A stretch of 64,000 nt of DNA from NCBI GenBank assembly GCA_964551335.1, contig CAZKCO010000003.1, forward strand, positions 62,001 through 126,000, given 5' to 3'. Shown here one piece after another: positions 52,347-61,840 of the stretch (positions are counted from its first letter, which is position 1; each line of letters begins with the position of its first letter). Made by a program: the position numbers and the translations under genes. This DNA is from Tunicatimonas sp964551335 (GTDB taxonomy: Bacteria; Bacteroidota; Bacteroidia; Cytophagales; Cyclobacteriaceae). The notes beneath the pieces were generated by a model that did not search any database, was not told the origin of the DNA, and was given only the letters and a program-made list of their open reading frames with translations.

Positions 52347-53627
52347 TTAAATCAGGAAGTTGAAGAACTCAAACTTATCGTTGAGCAACTCGTAAGCAAT
52401 ATTTTTTTGCTGTAGTCGCTGTAATAGAGGTTCAAAATCTTCCGGCGACTGTAACTCAATACCTACTAAAGCGGGGCCTTTCTCGCGGCTAGTCTTTTTA
52501 GTGTACTCAAAGTGGGTAATATCGTCATTAGGCCCCATTACTTCAGCCACAAATTCTTTAAGAGCCCCGGCTCGCTGCGGAAACTGAATGATAAAGTAGT
52601 GCTTTAACCCCCGAAAGAGCAATGCCTGCTCCTTGATCTCTTCCATACGGGTGATGTCATTGTTTCCGCCACTTACAATGCAAACTACATTTTTACCCCT
52701 AATTTCCTCTCGGTACTGCTCCAGTACAGCAACGGATAATGCACCTGCTGGCTCCACGACGATGGCTTCTTCATTGTACAATTTTAGAATGGTGTCGCAT
52801 ACTTGTCCTTCGGGAACTACAGCAACCTCGTCCAACACCTCTTGGCAGATAGAAAATGTTAGCTTCCCTACCCGCTGTACGGCAGCCCCGTCCACAAACT
52901 TATTGATGCTCGATAGGGTTACGATTTCCCCCTTTTCTAGGGAAGTCTTCATCGCTGGTGCTCCTTCGGGTTCAATGCCAATAATCTTGGTATCAGGGCT
53001 AATCTGTTTGAAGTAGCTACCTACCCCCGCCGAAAGCCCGCCCCCACCTACCGGTAAAAAGAGGTAATCAATGGGTTCATGAGAATCCAGTAGTATTTCA
53101 TAACCTACCGTACCTTGACCTTCAATGACTTTCTCGTCGTCGAAAGGAGGGATAAACGGGGCTTTTTGCTGCTCGCTGAATGCCATAGCTTGAGTACAGG
53201 CATCGTCAAAAGTGTCGCCCACCAAAATGATTTCCACCGCATCTTTCCCGAACATTTTTACCTGATTTACTTTCTGCTTGGGAGTGGGATTGGGCATATA
53301 AATATAGCCGCGAATGCCCAGACGCTGGCAGGCATAGGCCACTCCCTGGGCGTGGTTTCCGGCACTGGCGCAAACTACCCCGTTGGACATGGCTTTACGC
53401 GGCAGACTGGAAATCTTATTGTATGCCCCCCGAATTTTGTAGGAACGTACAACCTGTAGATCCTCTCGCTTCAGGTGGATTTGCGCCACGTATTGCTCCG
53501 ACAAATTGAGACTAGGCATAAACGGAGTATGCTGCACAATTCCCTTCAGCCGTCGGGCGGCATTAATGATCTTTTCAACTGGAACAATCTCCCGGTACCC
53601 CGTCTGTTTTTCTACCATCGTACTCAT
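52347..53627 (-). CDS. ilvA: threonine ammonia-lyase (threonine dehydratase)
   Basis: A 426-residue PLP enzyme giving 2-oxobutanoate for isoleucine. RSYKIRGAYNKI carries the PLP lysine (Lys64), SAGNHAQGVAYAC the serine loop, and PVGGGGLSAG the phosphate-binding loop. The last 90 residues (YFIIQFPQRAGALKEFVAEVM) form a single ACT-like regulatory domain, so isoleucine feedback is plausible. Last gene of the ilv cluster, 3 bp after the methyltransferase. Confidence 0.93.
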   Translation of the reverse strand: MSTMVEKQTGYREIVPVEKIINAARRLKGIVQHTPFMPSLNLSEQYVAQIHLKREDLQVVRSYKIRGAYNKISSLPRKAMSNGVVCASAGNHAQGVAYACQRLGIRGYIYMPNPTPKQKVNQVKMFGKDAVEIILVGDTFDDACTQAMAFSEQQKAPFIPPFDDEKVIEGQGTVGYEILLDSHEPIDYLFLPVGGGGLSAGVGSYFKQISPDTKIIGIEPEGAPAMKTSLEKGEIVTLSSINKFVDGAAVQRVGKLTFSICQEVLDEVAVVPEGQVCDTILKLYNEEAIVVEPAGALSVAVLEQYREEIRGKNVVCIVSGGNNDITRMEEIKEQALLFRGLKHYFIIQFPQRAGALKEFVAEVMGPNDDITHFEYTKKTSREKGPALVGIELQSPEDFEPLLQRLQQKNIAYELLNDKFEFFNFLI

Positions 53628-53630
53628 TGT

Positions 53631-54386
53631 CTACGCTTTTACCGCTAAAATTCTCAATCGTTTATAATCCGCGTGCCAGCTGTCTTCCCAAAACAAGGTT
53701 GAGCGGAGCGATTCCTGGGTTGCATCCAACAGCTCTTCTTTATGGTAACTGGCTACGTCCGCTAGCCAACGGCCAGCAAACATTCTAATCCATTCCTTTA
53801 TACCGTCTTCAGCCAAAACAGTATCCCGGCTGAAATAATGAGTTTGTCGTACCTCAAAACCTTCCGATTCTAACAAACTACTATATTCCCCTACCGAAGG
53901 AAAAAACCATTGGTTATCGATGCTAATAACCTCGTAACCAAAATTCATTCGCTGTTTATTCAGCGCCGAAATTATCTGGGCGATGTTGCTTTTGCCACCC
54001 AGTTCAGCTACCAACCGCCCCTTTGGTTTAAGATGTTGATAGGTTTGCTGAATAGCCTGCTTGGCCTCTAATACCCAATGTAGTGCCGCATTGGAAAAAA
54101 CCGCATCAAACTGGGGTAACCCGGTAAGCTTGGTTGCATCCATTACCTGAAACAGCATAGTGGGATACTGCCGCTTCGCCCGCCATACCATCTCTTCCGA
54201 CTGGTCAACACCCACTACTTCGGCTCCCGATTGGGCAATCTGGTACGTTAGTTCGCCCGTACCACAGCCCAAATCCAGAATTTGATCTCCGGGTTGCGGA
54301 TTGAGCCAGTCTATCAGGCTGCTACCGAACTGATGAACGAAGGCATGCTTTTGCTGATACAGGTCAGCATCCCATTGGTAAGCCAC
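53631..54386 (-). CDS. class I SAM-dependent methyltransferase
   Basis: About 251 residues, resembling trans-aconitate methyltransferase-like enzymes: QWDADLYQQKHAFVHQFG, the SAM loop ILDLGCGTGELTYQIA, VGVDQSEEMVWRAK, and FDAVFSNAALHWV. The ATG-initiated frame begins at 54446, but its first 20 codons lie in an AT-rich intergenic repeat; the GTG at 54386 yields the family start AYQWDA. It lies between ilvC and ilvA, yet no role in branched-chain synthesis is known. Confidence 0.8.
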   Translation of the reverse strand: MAYQWDADLYQQKHAFVHQFGSSLIDWLNPQPGDQILDLGCGTGELTYQIAQSGAEVVGVDQSEEMVWRAKRQYPTMLFQVMDATKLTGLPQFDAVFSNAALHWVLEAKQAIQQTYQHLKPKGRLVAELGGKSNIAQIISALNKQRMNFGYEVISIDNQWFFPSVGEYSSLLESEGFEVRQTHYFSRDTVLAEDGIKEWIRMFAGRWLADVASYHKEELLDATQESLRSTLFWEDSWHADYKRLRILAVKA

Positions 54387-54469
54387 TTTATTAATTGAAA
54401 GTTGATAAGGGATAATTGAAAGTGGTAGACAAACGTCTGAATGCATCTAATGCCTACCACCTCTTAGCT

Positions 54470-55507
54470 CTATGGACGCAATTCGCGCACTTTGCTACCT
54501 GCCTGCCACATTTCGGAATTCTTTATCTCATCTAGTTCTACCTGTAGCTTTTCCCGATAGTCTGACTGGCTATTACGCTCAATAGTAATGCGGGCTTCAT
54601 TGCCAGTCGCTACACTTTCGTACAGGTCATCAAACACCGGTTTTACAGCATCGCGGAAGCGGTCTTTCCAATCCAGAGCACCCCGCTGAGCGGTAGTGGA
54701 GCAGTTGGCGTACATCCAGTCCATACCATTTTCGCCTACCAAGCGAATCAAACTCTGAGTGAGTTCTTCTACGGTTTCATTAAATGCTTCGCTAGGAGAA
54801 TGGCCTTTACCTCTCAGTAAGTTGTACTGGGCTTCCATCACTCCGGCAAGTGCACCCATTAGAATACCTCGCTCACCGGTTAGGTCGCTATATACTTCTT
54901 TCTTGAAGGTAGTCTCGAAGAGATAACCAGAACCTACTCCAATACCCAGAGCTACAATCCGATCTTTGGCGTTTCCGGTTACGTCCTGAAAAATAGCGTA
55001 GCTGGAATTAATACCCTTTCCGTCTAAAAATAATCGCCGCACACTAGTACCGGAGCCTTTGGGCGCTACCAGCATTACATCTACATTGTCGGGCGGAACG
55101 ATACCGGTTTCTTCGTGGAAGGTAACCCCAAAGCCGTGAGAGAATACCAGGGCTTTACCGTCCGTCAGGGCTTTTTTTATAGTAGGCCAAACGGCAATTT
55201 GTCCGGCATCAGAAAGCAGGTTACAAATGATGGTACCTCGTTCGCAGGCTTCTTCGATGGAAAACAGCGTTTCGCCTTCTACCCAACCATCTTCAATCGC
55301 TTTTTGGTAGGTTTTTGAGTCTTTACGCTGGCCGACGATTACGTTAAAGCCATTGTCGCGTAGGTTTAATCCCTGTGCTGGCCCCTGTACCCCGTAACCT
55401 ATAACTGCGATGGTTTCATCCTTCAGCGTTTCTAATGCTTTGGATAGAGGGTATTCTTCCCGGGTTATTACGTTTTCGTCTACGCCGCCAAAATTAATGG
55501 TTGCCAT
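54470..55507 (-). CDS. ilvC: ketol-acid reductoisomerase (NADP+)
   Basis: A 345-residue class I enzyme of valine/isoleucine synthesis. IAVIGYGVQGPAQGLNLRDNG is the nucleotide loop; VIVGQRKDSKTY follows, with Arg and Ser suggesting NADPH preference. DVMLVAPKGSGTSVR and SDLTGERGILMGALAGVMEAQY contain the Mg-binding acids. Transcribed after ilvN across a 174-bp repeat-rich gap. Confidence 0.96.
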   Translation of the reverse strand: MATINFGGVDENVITREEYPLSKALETLKDETIAVIGYGVQGPAQGLNLRDNGFNVIVGQRKDSKTYQKAIEDGWVEGETLFSIEEACERGTIICNLLSDAGQIAVWPTIKKALTDGKALVFSHGFGVTFHEETGIVPPDNVDVMLVAPKGSGTSVRRLFLDGKGINSSYAIFQDVTGNAKDRIVALGIGVGSGYLFETTFKKEVYSDLTGERGILMGALAGVMEAQYNLLRGKGHSPSEAFNETVEELTQSLIRLVGENGMDWMYANCSTTAQRGALDWKDRFRDAVKPVFDDLYESVATGNEARITIERNSQSDYREKLQVELDEIKNSEMWQAGSKVRELRP

Positions 55508-55681
55508 GTGTTTTGTTTCGTTTAGTAGTTAAAAATTAAATGGTCTTTTAGTTCTATTGCTCAATTGTTTTTGGAAGCCGGAGACTGGAACCCGGAAGTC
55601 GAAAATGGAAGTTGGGAAATACTAAAGTATTTCTACACTTACCTCATTTCGGTTTCCCGTTTCCTGTCTCCAGTTTACGTT
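55508..55681. repeat. repeat-rich gap between ilvN and ilvC
   Basis: It contains GGAGACTGG-type units on one side and CCTGTCTCCAG on the other, forming an imperfect inverted repeat, plus the palindrome ATACTAAAGTAT. Such degenerate sequences recur between genes in this cluster. Confidence 0.45.
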
Positions 55682-56272
55682 TTAATAGCTTACTCCCGTC
55701 ATGCGTTCGGGGTCTTTGAGTTCGTGAAATTCTTCATCGGAGTACCAGCCTTCGGGGCCAATATTCTTGGCGTATTGACTGAAACGATACTGGTCTTTAA
55801 CTAACGCAATCCGTCCTGACTTGACAAACTCCAGAATACCATGAGGCTCTAGTATATGAAGCATGGTCGTCACATCTTCTTCTTTTCCGGTTTTCTCAAC
55901 AATTATATAATCATCGGCTGAAAAGACTACTCTGGCCTGATGGCGATGCGCTACCGCCATCACCTCTTCCCGTTCTTTAAAGTTTTCTGTTGCTACCTTA
56001 TAATAAGCAATCTGTCCAAAGTAAACCTGCTCATCTTCATTATGGAATACAAACAGTACTCCGATAATTTTGCGAATCTGCTGAATAAGCTTCTGAATCT
56101 TGTTTTCATCGTAGTCCACCACAATGGTAAAACGGGAAATTCCTTTGCGTTCGGTCTCGGAGACGGTCAGGCTCTCAATGTTGGTTCTGCGGCGCGAAAA
56201 TATAATGGTGATGCGGTTCAGCAGCCCAAAATTATTTTCGGTAAATACAATGATCGTATAGCGTCGTTTCAT
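55682..56272 (-). CDS. ilvN: acetolactate synthase small (regulatory) subunit
   Basis: A 196-residue ACT-domain protein: YTIIVFTENNFGLLNRITIIFSRRRTNIESLTVS is the effector-binding start, followed by ISRFTIVVDYDENKIQKLIQQIRKIIGV. A second regulatory domain covers about 85-160. It confers valine inhibition on IlvB in characterised relatives. 48 bp after ilvB. Confidence 0.92.
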   Translation of the reverse strand: MKRRYTIIVFTENNFGLLNRITIIFSRRRTNIESLTVSETERKGISRFTIVVDYDENKIQKLIQQIRKIIGVLFVFHNEDEQVYFGQIAYYKVATENFKEREEVMAVAHRHQARVVFSADDYIIVEKTGKEEDVTTMLHILEPHGILEFVKSGRIALVKDQYRFSQYAKNIGPEGWYSDEEFHELKDPERMTGVSY

Positions 56273-56320
56273 AGTGATTGCTGATTGGAAAATTACAAAT
56301 TGAAAAAAGCCTTTCCATTG

Positions 56321-58108
56321 TTACTCTAAGCGAATTTGATCAACTCCCGCTCCGGAAGGCACCATCGGAAACACGTTAGCTTCTTTTTCTACCATTACCT
56401 CCAGCAGATACGACTTTTCAGAATTGATGAGTTTATCAATGGATGCCGAAAGATCGTCGGCGTGATTACACTGATGCCCCTCAATGCCGAAGCCTTTGGC
56501 GATCGTGATAAAATCGGGGTTAGCCAGTTCTACAAACGAGTAGCGGGTATCGAAGAACAATTGCTGCCACTGACGTACCATACCCAGATAGTTATTATTC
56601 ATCACGATAATTTTTACTGGCTGCCCAGTTTGAGCAATGGTTCCCAGCTCCTGAATAGTCATCTGAAAGCAGCCGTCACCAATGATAGCGTATACATCAC
56701 GGTCTGGTGCTCCCATTTTTGCTCCTAGCGCCGAGGGAAGAGCGTAGCCCATCGTACCTAAACCACCTGAAGTAAGCCAGCTATCGGTTCGGTTAAATTT
56801 AGAATAGCGAGCCGATGCCATCTGATGCTGTCCGACGTCGGCCACGATCACTCCTTCTCCATTTGTCTTCTCAGAGAGAAGGCGAACCACTTCGCCCATC
56901 TTGATACGTTCAGCTTCGGCGGTAAAATCATGTTGAATGACTTTCTGGTACTCTTCCTGATAGCACTTTTCGAATTCAGCCAACCAAGCGTCGTGCTTTC
57001 GCTTCTCAACCTGTTTAGTTAGTTCAATCAAGGCTGCTTTGGCATCGGCAATGATGCCCACGGTGGCCGGCACATTTTTGCTAATTTCAGCGTGGTCGAT
57101 ATCGATATGAATGACTTTCGCCTGCTTGGCGTAGCGTTCTAAGTTACCGGTTACCCGATCGTCAAAACGCATACCTACTGCAATAATCACATCGGCCTGG
57201 TTGGTTAAGACATTAGGGCCGTAATTTCCGTGCATTCCTAGCATGCCTACGTACAGTGGATGTTCGGACGGAAAAGCAGATAGGCCCAAAAGGGTGCTGG
57301 CGACAGGAATACCGGTTTTCTCTACAAAAGTTTTCAGTTCCTCCTGCGCCTCCGAAAGCAGGATTCCGTGGCCGGCAAATAAGAACGGACGCTGAGCGCC
57401 GTTCAGCAGTTCCGCGGCCTTATTAATATCTTTTTCGCGGGGAGCATGGGCTGGCTTATAGCCTTTAATCTGCTTACGCTTTTCGTAGGTAAACGGAATA
57501 CTCATTTTTTTGAATTGAGCATCCTTGGTGATATCGATGAGCACCGGACCGGGGCGACCGGAGCGGGCGATGAAAAACGCTTTGGCAATGATGTAGGGAA
57601 TCTCATCCGGATTAGCGATTTGGTAGCACCATTTAGTGATGGGCATAGCCAAACTCATCACGTCGGTTTCCTGAAAAGCATCGGTTCCCAGATAAGGCTC
57701 AGCCACCTGTCCGGTGATGCAAACAATGGGTACGGAATCCAGCATGGCATCGGCAATACCGGTAATCAAATTGGTAGCTCCGGGGCCAGAGGTAGCAAAG
57801 CAGACGCCTGGCTTCTTCGCCATTTGGGCGTAGCCTTCGGCCGCATGGGTAGCTCCTTGCTCGTGGCGTACCAATACGTGATTTAGCTGATCACGATGAT
57901 GAAAGAGAGCATCATAAATGGGCATAATAGCTCCACCAGGATAGCCAAAAATGGTATCGACCCCCTCCTCAATCAAGGAAAGAATCACTGCCTCAGAACC
58001 GTTTACCACCTGATCAGTCTCTTTCGTCAGAATATTCTCCGCCTCGTGATCATGGTGCAACGGATGATCGTATAATTTCTTTACCGTGTTTTCAGTCACT
58101 AATGCCAT
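56321..58108 (-). CDS. ilvB: acetolactate synthase large (catalytic) subunit
   Basis: A 595-residue ThDP/FAD enzyme condensing pyruvate with pyruvate or 2-oxobutanoate. GVDTIFGYPGGAIMPIYDAL and RHEQGATHAAEGYA (catalytic Glu) begin the fold; FATSGPGATNLITGIADA follows; the ThDP motif is IIGDGCFQMTIQELGTIAQTG...NNNYLGMV. Normal length. Confidence 0.95.
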   Translation of the reverse strand: MALVTENTVKKLYDHPLHHDHEAENILTKETDQVVNGSEAVILSLIEEGVDTIFGYPGGAIMPIYDALFHHRDQLNHVLVRHEQGATHAAEGYAQMAKKPGVCFATSGPGATNLITGIADAMLDSVPIVCITGQVAEPYLGTDAFQETDVMSLAMPITKWCYQIANPDEIPYIIAKAFFIARSGRPGPVLIDITKDAQFKKMSIPFTYEKRKQIKGYKPAHAPREKDINKAAELLNGAQRPFLFAGHGILLSEAQEELKTFVEKTGIPVASTLLGLSAFPSEHPLYVGMLGMHGNYGPNVLTNQADVIIAVGMRFDDRVTGNLERYAKQAKVIHIDIDHAEISKNVPATVGIIADAKAALIELTKQVEKRKHDAWLAEFEKCYQEEYQKVIQHDFTAEAERIKMGEVVRLLSEKTNGEGVIVADVGQHQMASARYSKFNRTDSWLTSGGLGTMGYALPSALGAKMGAPDRDVYAIIGDGCFQMTIQELGTIAQTGQPVKIIVMNNNYLGMVRQWQQLFFDTRYSFVELANPDFITIAKGFGIEGHQCNHADDLSASIDKLINSEKSYLLEVMVEKEANVFPMVPSGAGVDQIRLE

Positions 58109-58210
58109 ATCTACTCAGTTGAAAATGGAAAATTGAAAATGTATGTTTCGATTGCTCGATTGCTCGATTGTTCTATTGCTGATTCTTTGTCCTCAATCTC
58201 TGCTCATTGC
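58109..58210. repeat. tandem GATTGCTC-type repeats between ilvB and ilvD
   Basis: Around 58149-58180 the plus strand reads CGATTGCTCGATTGCTCGAT followed by further GATTGTTC/ATTGCT variants, and GCTCATTGCTCATTG occurs near 58201. Similar GCTCGATTGTTCGATTGCT occurs upstream of leuC at about 63266. Confidence 0.6.
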
Positions 58211-59893
58211 TCATTGTTCATCAGTTACACAACCGTTGGAAGCGGATGAAACTGACTTTAAATATTTATATAGCAAACCGGAAGTTTGCGGTGGTGGCGG
58301 TTGCTGCCACTGTTTCTTTCTCTGTTCTAATTCTTCATCTGTTAAGTCTACCGATAATTGATTGTTTTCAATATCGACCAGAATGCGGTCTCCATCCTGC
58401 AACAGGCCAATCGGCCCGCCTTCAAAGGCTTCGGGGGTAATATGTCCTACTACAAAACCATGCGTCCCTCCCGAAAAGCGTCCGTCGGTAATTAAGGCCA
58501 CTTTGTTGCCTAGTCCGGCACCCATGATGGCCGAAGTAGGCTTTAGCATCTCCCGCATCCCTGGTCCGCCTTTGGGACCTTCGTAGCGAATTACAATGAC
58601 ATCACCCGCCTCGATCTTTCGCTGGTCGATGGCATAATTGGCATCGTCTTCGCTATCAAATACGCGCGCAGTTCCTTCAAATCTCAGTCCCTCCTTGCCC
58701 GTAATTTTTGCCACCGCCCCTTCGGGAGCTAGATTACCAAAGAGCATTTGCAGGTGGCCAGTTTCTTTAATCGGCTGACTTATCGGATAGATTATCTTTT
58801 GTCCTTCAGCTAATCCAGGAACCTCCTCCAGGTTTTCCGCCACAGTTTTACCGGTTACGGTTAGACAGTCTCCATTCAAAAATCCTTCCTTCGACAAGAA
58901 CTTCATCACGGCTGGAATACCTCCTACATTATGTAGGTCTTCCATCAGATATTTGCCACTGGGTTTAAGATCAGCCAAAAACGGAGTGCGATCGCTAACT
59001 TCCTGAAAATCCTTCAGGGTAAGTTGGATACCCACGCTTTTCGCCACTGCAATTAGGTGCAATACCGCATTTGTAGAACCACCTAACGCCATTACCAGTG
59101 TTAAAGCATTATCAAATGATTCGCGAGTTAGTATATCCGAGGGTTTAATATCTTCTTCCAGCAGATGGCGAATAGCTTTCCCAACCTGCTTCAGTTCCTC
59201 TTTTTTATTAGTACTGGTGGCCGGATTAGAGGAGCTGTAGGGCAAACTCATACCCATTGCTTCAATGGCTGACGCCATCGTATTGGCCGTGTACATACCT
59301 CCGCAAGCTCCGGCCGTCGGGCAGGACCGTTTCACTACTTCTTTAAAATCTTCAGGAGTAATGTCTCCGGTTATCTTTTTACCATAAGCTTCGAAAGCCG
59401 AAACAATATTGAGATCTTCGCCATTGTAGTGTCCGGGGCTAATTGTTCCGCCGTAAACTAAGATCGCAGGACGATTTAATCTCCCTAATGCCATCATGGC
59501 GCCAGGCATATTTTTATCACAACCTACCACGGGCACTACCGCATCGTAGCACTGTGCCTGCACTACAGTCTCGATAGAGTCGGCGATTATATCGCGAGAA
59601 GGCAGTGAGTAGCGCATGCCGGGCGTACCCATTGACATACCGTCACTCACTCCAATAGTATGAAAAATCAGACCAATCAGATCCTGTTGTTGTATAGATT
59701 CTTTAATGTCTTGGGCAAAGCCATTCAGGTGCATATTGCAGGTATTGCCTTCGTATCCGGTACTGGCAATACCTACTTGGGCTTTGGAAAAATCTTCATC
59801 CTTCAGCCCTACTCCGTAGAGCATAGCCTGCGCTCCCGGCAGTGAATCGTCCTGCGTAAGGGTTGCGCTGTACTTATTCAGTTTCTTACTCAT
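58211..59893 (-). CDS. ilvD: dihydroxy-acid dehydratase
   Basis: A 560-residue iron-sulfur enzyme giving 2-oxoacids for valine and isoleucine. Seen are STGYEGNTCNMHLNGFA, VVGCDKNMPGAMMALGRLNRP, SCPTAGACGGMYTANTM (cluster cysteines) and LITDGRFSGGTHGFVVGHI near the C-terminus. It is the first structural gene after the attenuator, 63 bp from the leader stop. Confidence 0.95.
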   Translation of the reverse strand: MSKKLNKYSATLTQDDSLPGAQAMLYGVGLKDEDFSKAQVGIASTGYEGNTCNMHLNGFAQDIKESIQQQDLIGLIFHTIGVSDGMSMGTPGMRYSLPSRDIIADSIETVVQAQCYDAVVPVVGCDKNMPGAMMALGRLNRPAILVYGGTISPGHYNGEDLNIVSAFEAYGKKITGDITPEDFKEVVKRSCPTAGACGGMYTANTMASAIEAMGMSLPYSSSNPATSTNKKEELKQVGKAIRHLLEEDIKPSDILTRESFDNALTLVMALGGSTNAVLHLIAVAKSVGIQLTLKDFQEVSDRTPFLADLKPSGKYLMEDLHNVGGIPAVMKFLSKEGFLNGDCLTVTGKTVAENLEEVPGLAEGQKIIYPISQPIKETGHLQMLFGNLAPEGAVAKITGKEGLRFEGTARVFDSEDDANYAIDQRKIEAGDVIVIRYEGPKGGPGMREMLKPTSAIMGAGLGNKVALITDGRFSGGTHGFVVGHITPEAFEGGPIGLLQDGDRILVDIENNQLSVDLTDEELEQRKKQWQQPPPPQTSGLLYKYLKSVSSASNGCVTDEQ

Positions 59894-59900
59894 AGTGCAT

Positions 59901-59932
59901 AAAAAAAGCCCTTCTCAGGGTGAGAAGAGCTT
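59901..59932 (-). terminator. attenuator terminator of the ilv operon
   Basis: On the minus strand a 12-bp stem AAGCTCTTCTCA / TGAGAAGGGCTT (one G-U pair) with loop CCC is followed by a run of seven Ts. It lies between the leader peptide stop and ilvD. Part of its upstream strand and loop (bases 59918-59925) can pair instead with 59955-59962. Confidence 0.88.
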
Positions 59933-59956
59933 CATACTAATAATATACTTCTACTC

Positions 59957-60019
59957 TCACCCCGTTGTTGGCGCAATAATGACTAGGACCACCACGATAA
60001 TGACAATAGAAAAAATCAT
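59957..60019 (-). CDS. branched-chain amino acid leader peptide
   Basis: A 20-codon frame (ATG at 60017-60019, TGA at 59957-59959). After MIFS comes an unbroken run IVIIVVVLVII, then APTTG. In total 12 of 20 codons are Ile (6), Val (5) or Leu (1). A ribosome short of charged tRNAs would stall in the run and leave GGGTGAGA (59955-59962, over the stop codon) free to pair with TCTCACCC (59918-59925), blocking the terminator. A ribosome reaching the stop covers GGGTGA and the terminator forms. This is the classic attenuation arrangement of ilv operons. Confidence 0.85.
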   Translation of the reverse strand: MIFSIVIIVVVLVIIAPTTG

Positions 60020-60040
60020 TTGCTATCTTGATTAAGGGGT

Positions 60041-60071
60041 TAAACATATGAACTGTCAGCGAGTATTGCAA
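60041..60071 (-). promoter_or_regulatory. promoter of the ilv leader and operon
   Basis: On the minus strand TTG (60069-60071), a 20-base spacer and TATGTTTA (60041-60048) fit the Bacteroidota promoter pattern apart from the final base. Transcription would start about 15 bases before the leader ATG. Confidence 0.5.
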
Positions 60072-60098
60072 CTTTCGCTCGTTTTATTTGGCTGGTCA

Positions 60099-61181
60099 TT
60101 AAGCATTTACCTTACTGCTGGCGTAAACTAGCTGGGCAATCTTGTCGCCTACCTCTTCGGTAGATAGTGGATGCTCCGAATTGATATCCTCGGTAGCTTC
60201 ACCATTATCTAAGGTTTGTTGTACAGCCATTTTAATTGCATTGCTTTCTTCCACCATGTTAAAAGCATAGTTGAGCATCATGGCTGCCGATAAAATAGCC
60301 CCTACCGGATTAGCCCGCATTTGACCGGCCACTTCGGGATATGATCCGTGGATTGGCTCAAATAGGGCTACTTTTTCGCCCATAGAGGCTGAAGGCAGCA
60401 TTCCCAGTGACCCAGTGATGACCGAAGCAGCATCGGTCAGGATGTCGCCAAACATATTTTCGGTGAGCACTACATCAAACACTGATGGGTTCTGGATGAG
60501 TTTCATCGCTGCATTGTCAATGTACATGTAATCCAGTTTGATCTCAGGGAAGTTCTGGCTGTACTCGCGTACGGTTTCGCGCCACAGCCGGGAAGTGGCT
60601 AGCACGTTAGCTTTATCTACCAAAGTAACCTTCTTCTTCCGTTTTTTAGCCGCCTCAAAAGCGAGCTTAGTAATCCGCAGAATTTCTTCTTTGCTGTAGA
60701 TGCAGGTATCAAAGGCAACATCACCCTTTTCATTACGTCCTCGGGGTTCGCCGAAGTAAATACCGCCGGTCAGTTCTCGGAATACGACAAAGTCAACTCC
60801 GTCTACGATCTTGGCCTTCAAGGGTGAGATTTTTCTAATTGCGGGGTAGCTCTTAATGGGTCGGACATTACTAAACAGGCCGAGTTTTTTCCGCATGGCT
60901 AACAATCCCTGTTCGGGGCGAACTTTGGCATTGGGATCGTTATCGTATTTGGGGTGGCCAATGGCCCCAAAGAGGATGGCATCCGCATTCAGGCATAATT
61001 TCTCGGTTTCTTCCGGAAACGGATCGCCGGTTTCATCAATAGCTGCGGCACCTACCAACCCTTCTTCAAAAGAAAAGTCATGTTCAAAAGCCCTTCCAAC
61101 TGCACGTAATGCTTTTAGCGCTTGTTTAGTTACCTCCGGGCCAATTCCATCCCCGGCTAGTACTGCTATTTTCTTTTGCAT
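60099..61181 (-). CDS. leuB: 3-isopropylmalate dehydrogenase
   Basis: A 360-residue NAD-dependent decarboxylating dehydrogenase of leucine synthesis. KIAVLAGDGIGPEVTKQALKAL, GAIGHPKYDNDPNAKVRPEQGLLAMRKKL, RELTGGIYFGEPRGR (substrate loop), VDKANVLATSRLW and GSLGMLPSASMG with EPIHGSYPEVAGQ are all present. Length normal. Confidence 0.96.
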   Translation of the reverse strand: MQKKIAVLAGDGIGPEVTKQALKALRAVGRAFEHDFSFEEGLVGAAAIDETGDPFPEETEKLCLNADAILFGAIGHPKYDNDPNAKVRPEQGLLAMRKKLGLFSNVRPIKSYPAIRKISPLKAKIVDGVDFVVFRELTGGIYFGEPRGRNEKGDVAFDTCIYSKEEILRITKLAFEAAKKRKKKVTLVDKANVLATSRLWRETVREYSQNFPEIKLDYMYIDNAAMKLIQNPSVFDVVLTENMFGDILTDAASVITGSLGMLPSASMGEKVALFEPIHGSYPEVAGQMRANPVGAILSAAMMLNYAFNMVEESNAIKMAVQQTLDNGEATEDINSEHPLSTEEVGDKIAQLVYASSKVNA

Positions 61182-61222
61182 TTTTCTGGTATTTCGTTTA
61201 TATGAGCGCGTAAATATAGAGT

Positions 61223-61819
61223 TTAGCTTGAATAAAGCGTTTTCTTCTCAAAATTTTCTATTTTATCCTGCTGGCTTAGCAGGTAATCAATATCATCATA
61301 GCCCTGCTCCAGACAGTATTTTTTGTAAGGATTAATTTCAAATGACTCGCTATCGCCGGTGTCTACCAGCGTAATGGTTTGGGCCGATAGATCAATGCGC
61401 AGTTGCATATCGGGCTGTTCGGCGTAGTGACGAAATACCTTTTGAAGAAAAGATTCGCTCACTTGCACGGGTAGTAGTCCGTTGTTCAAGGCATTATTCT
61501 TGAAAATGTCGGCGAAAAAGCTGGAAACTACGGCCTTGAATCCGTAATCGTAGATAGCCCAGGCCGCATGCTCACGACTGGAACCACTGCCAAAGTTTTT
61601 ACCACCTACTAAAATTTCACCCCTTACATTAGGATCATTTAATATAAAATCTTCTTTAGGGTTTCCCTGCTCGTCATACCGCCAGTCACGAAATAGATTG
61701 TCGCCAAACCCTTCCCGGGTAGTAGCTTTCAGAAAACGGGCCGGAATGATCTGGTCGGTATCTACATTCTGCATCGGCAACGGAACGATGGTAGAAGTAA
61801 GTGTTTTGAATTTATCCAT
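61223..61819 (-). CDS. leuD: 3-isopropylmalate dehydratase small subunit
   Basis: A 198-residue subunit: TIVPLPMQNVDTDQIIPARFLK, GGKNFGSGSSREHAAWAIYDYGFKAVVSSFFADIFKNNALNNGLLPV. The GSGSSREHA loop completes the isomerase active site with LeuC. It follows leuC by 21 bp. Confidence 0.95.
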   Translation of the reverse strand: MDKFKTLTSTIVPLPMQNVDTDQIIPARFLKATTREGFGDNLFRDWRYDEQGNPKEDFILNDPNVRGEILVGGKNFGSGSSREHAAWAIYDYGFKAVVSSFFADIFKNNALNNGLLPVQVSESFLQKVFRHYAEQPDMQLRIDLSAQTITLVDTGDSESFEINPYKKYCLEQGYDDIDYLLSQQDKIENFEKKTLYSS

Positions 61820-61840
61820 GAAAACAGATGAGGAAGTCTT

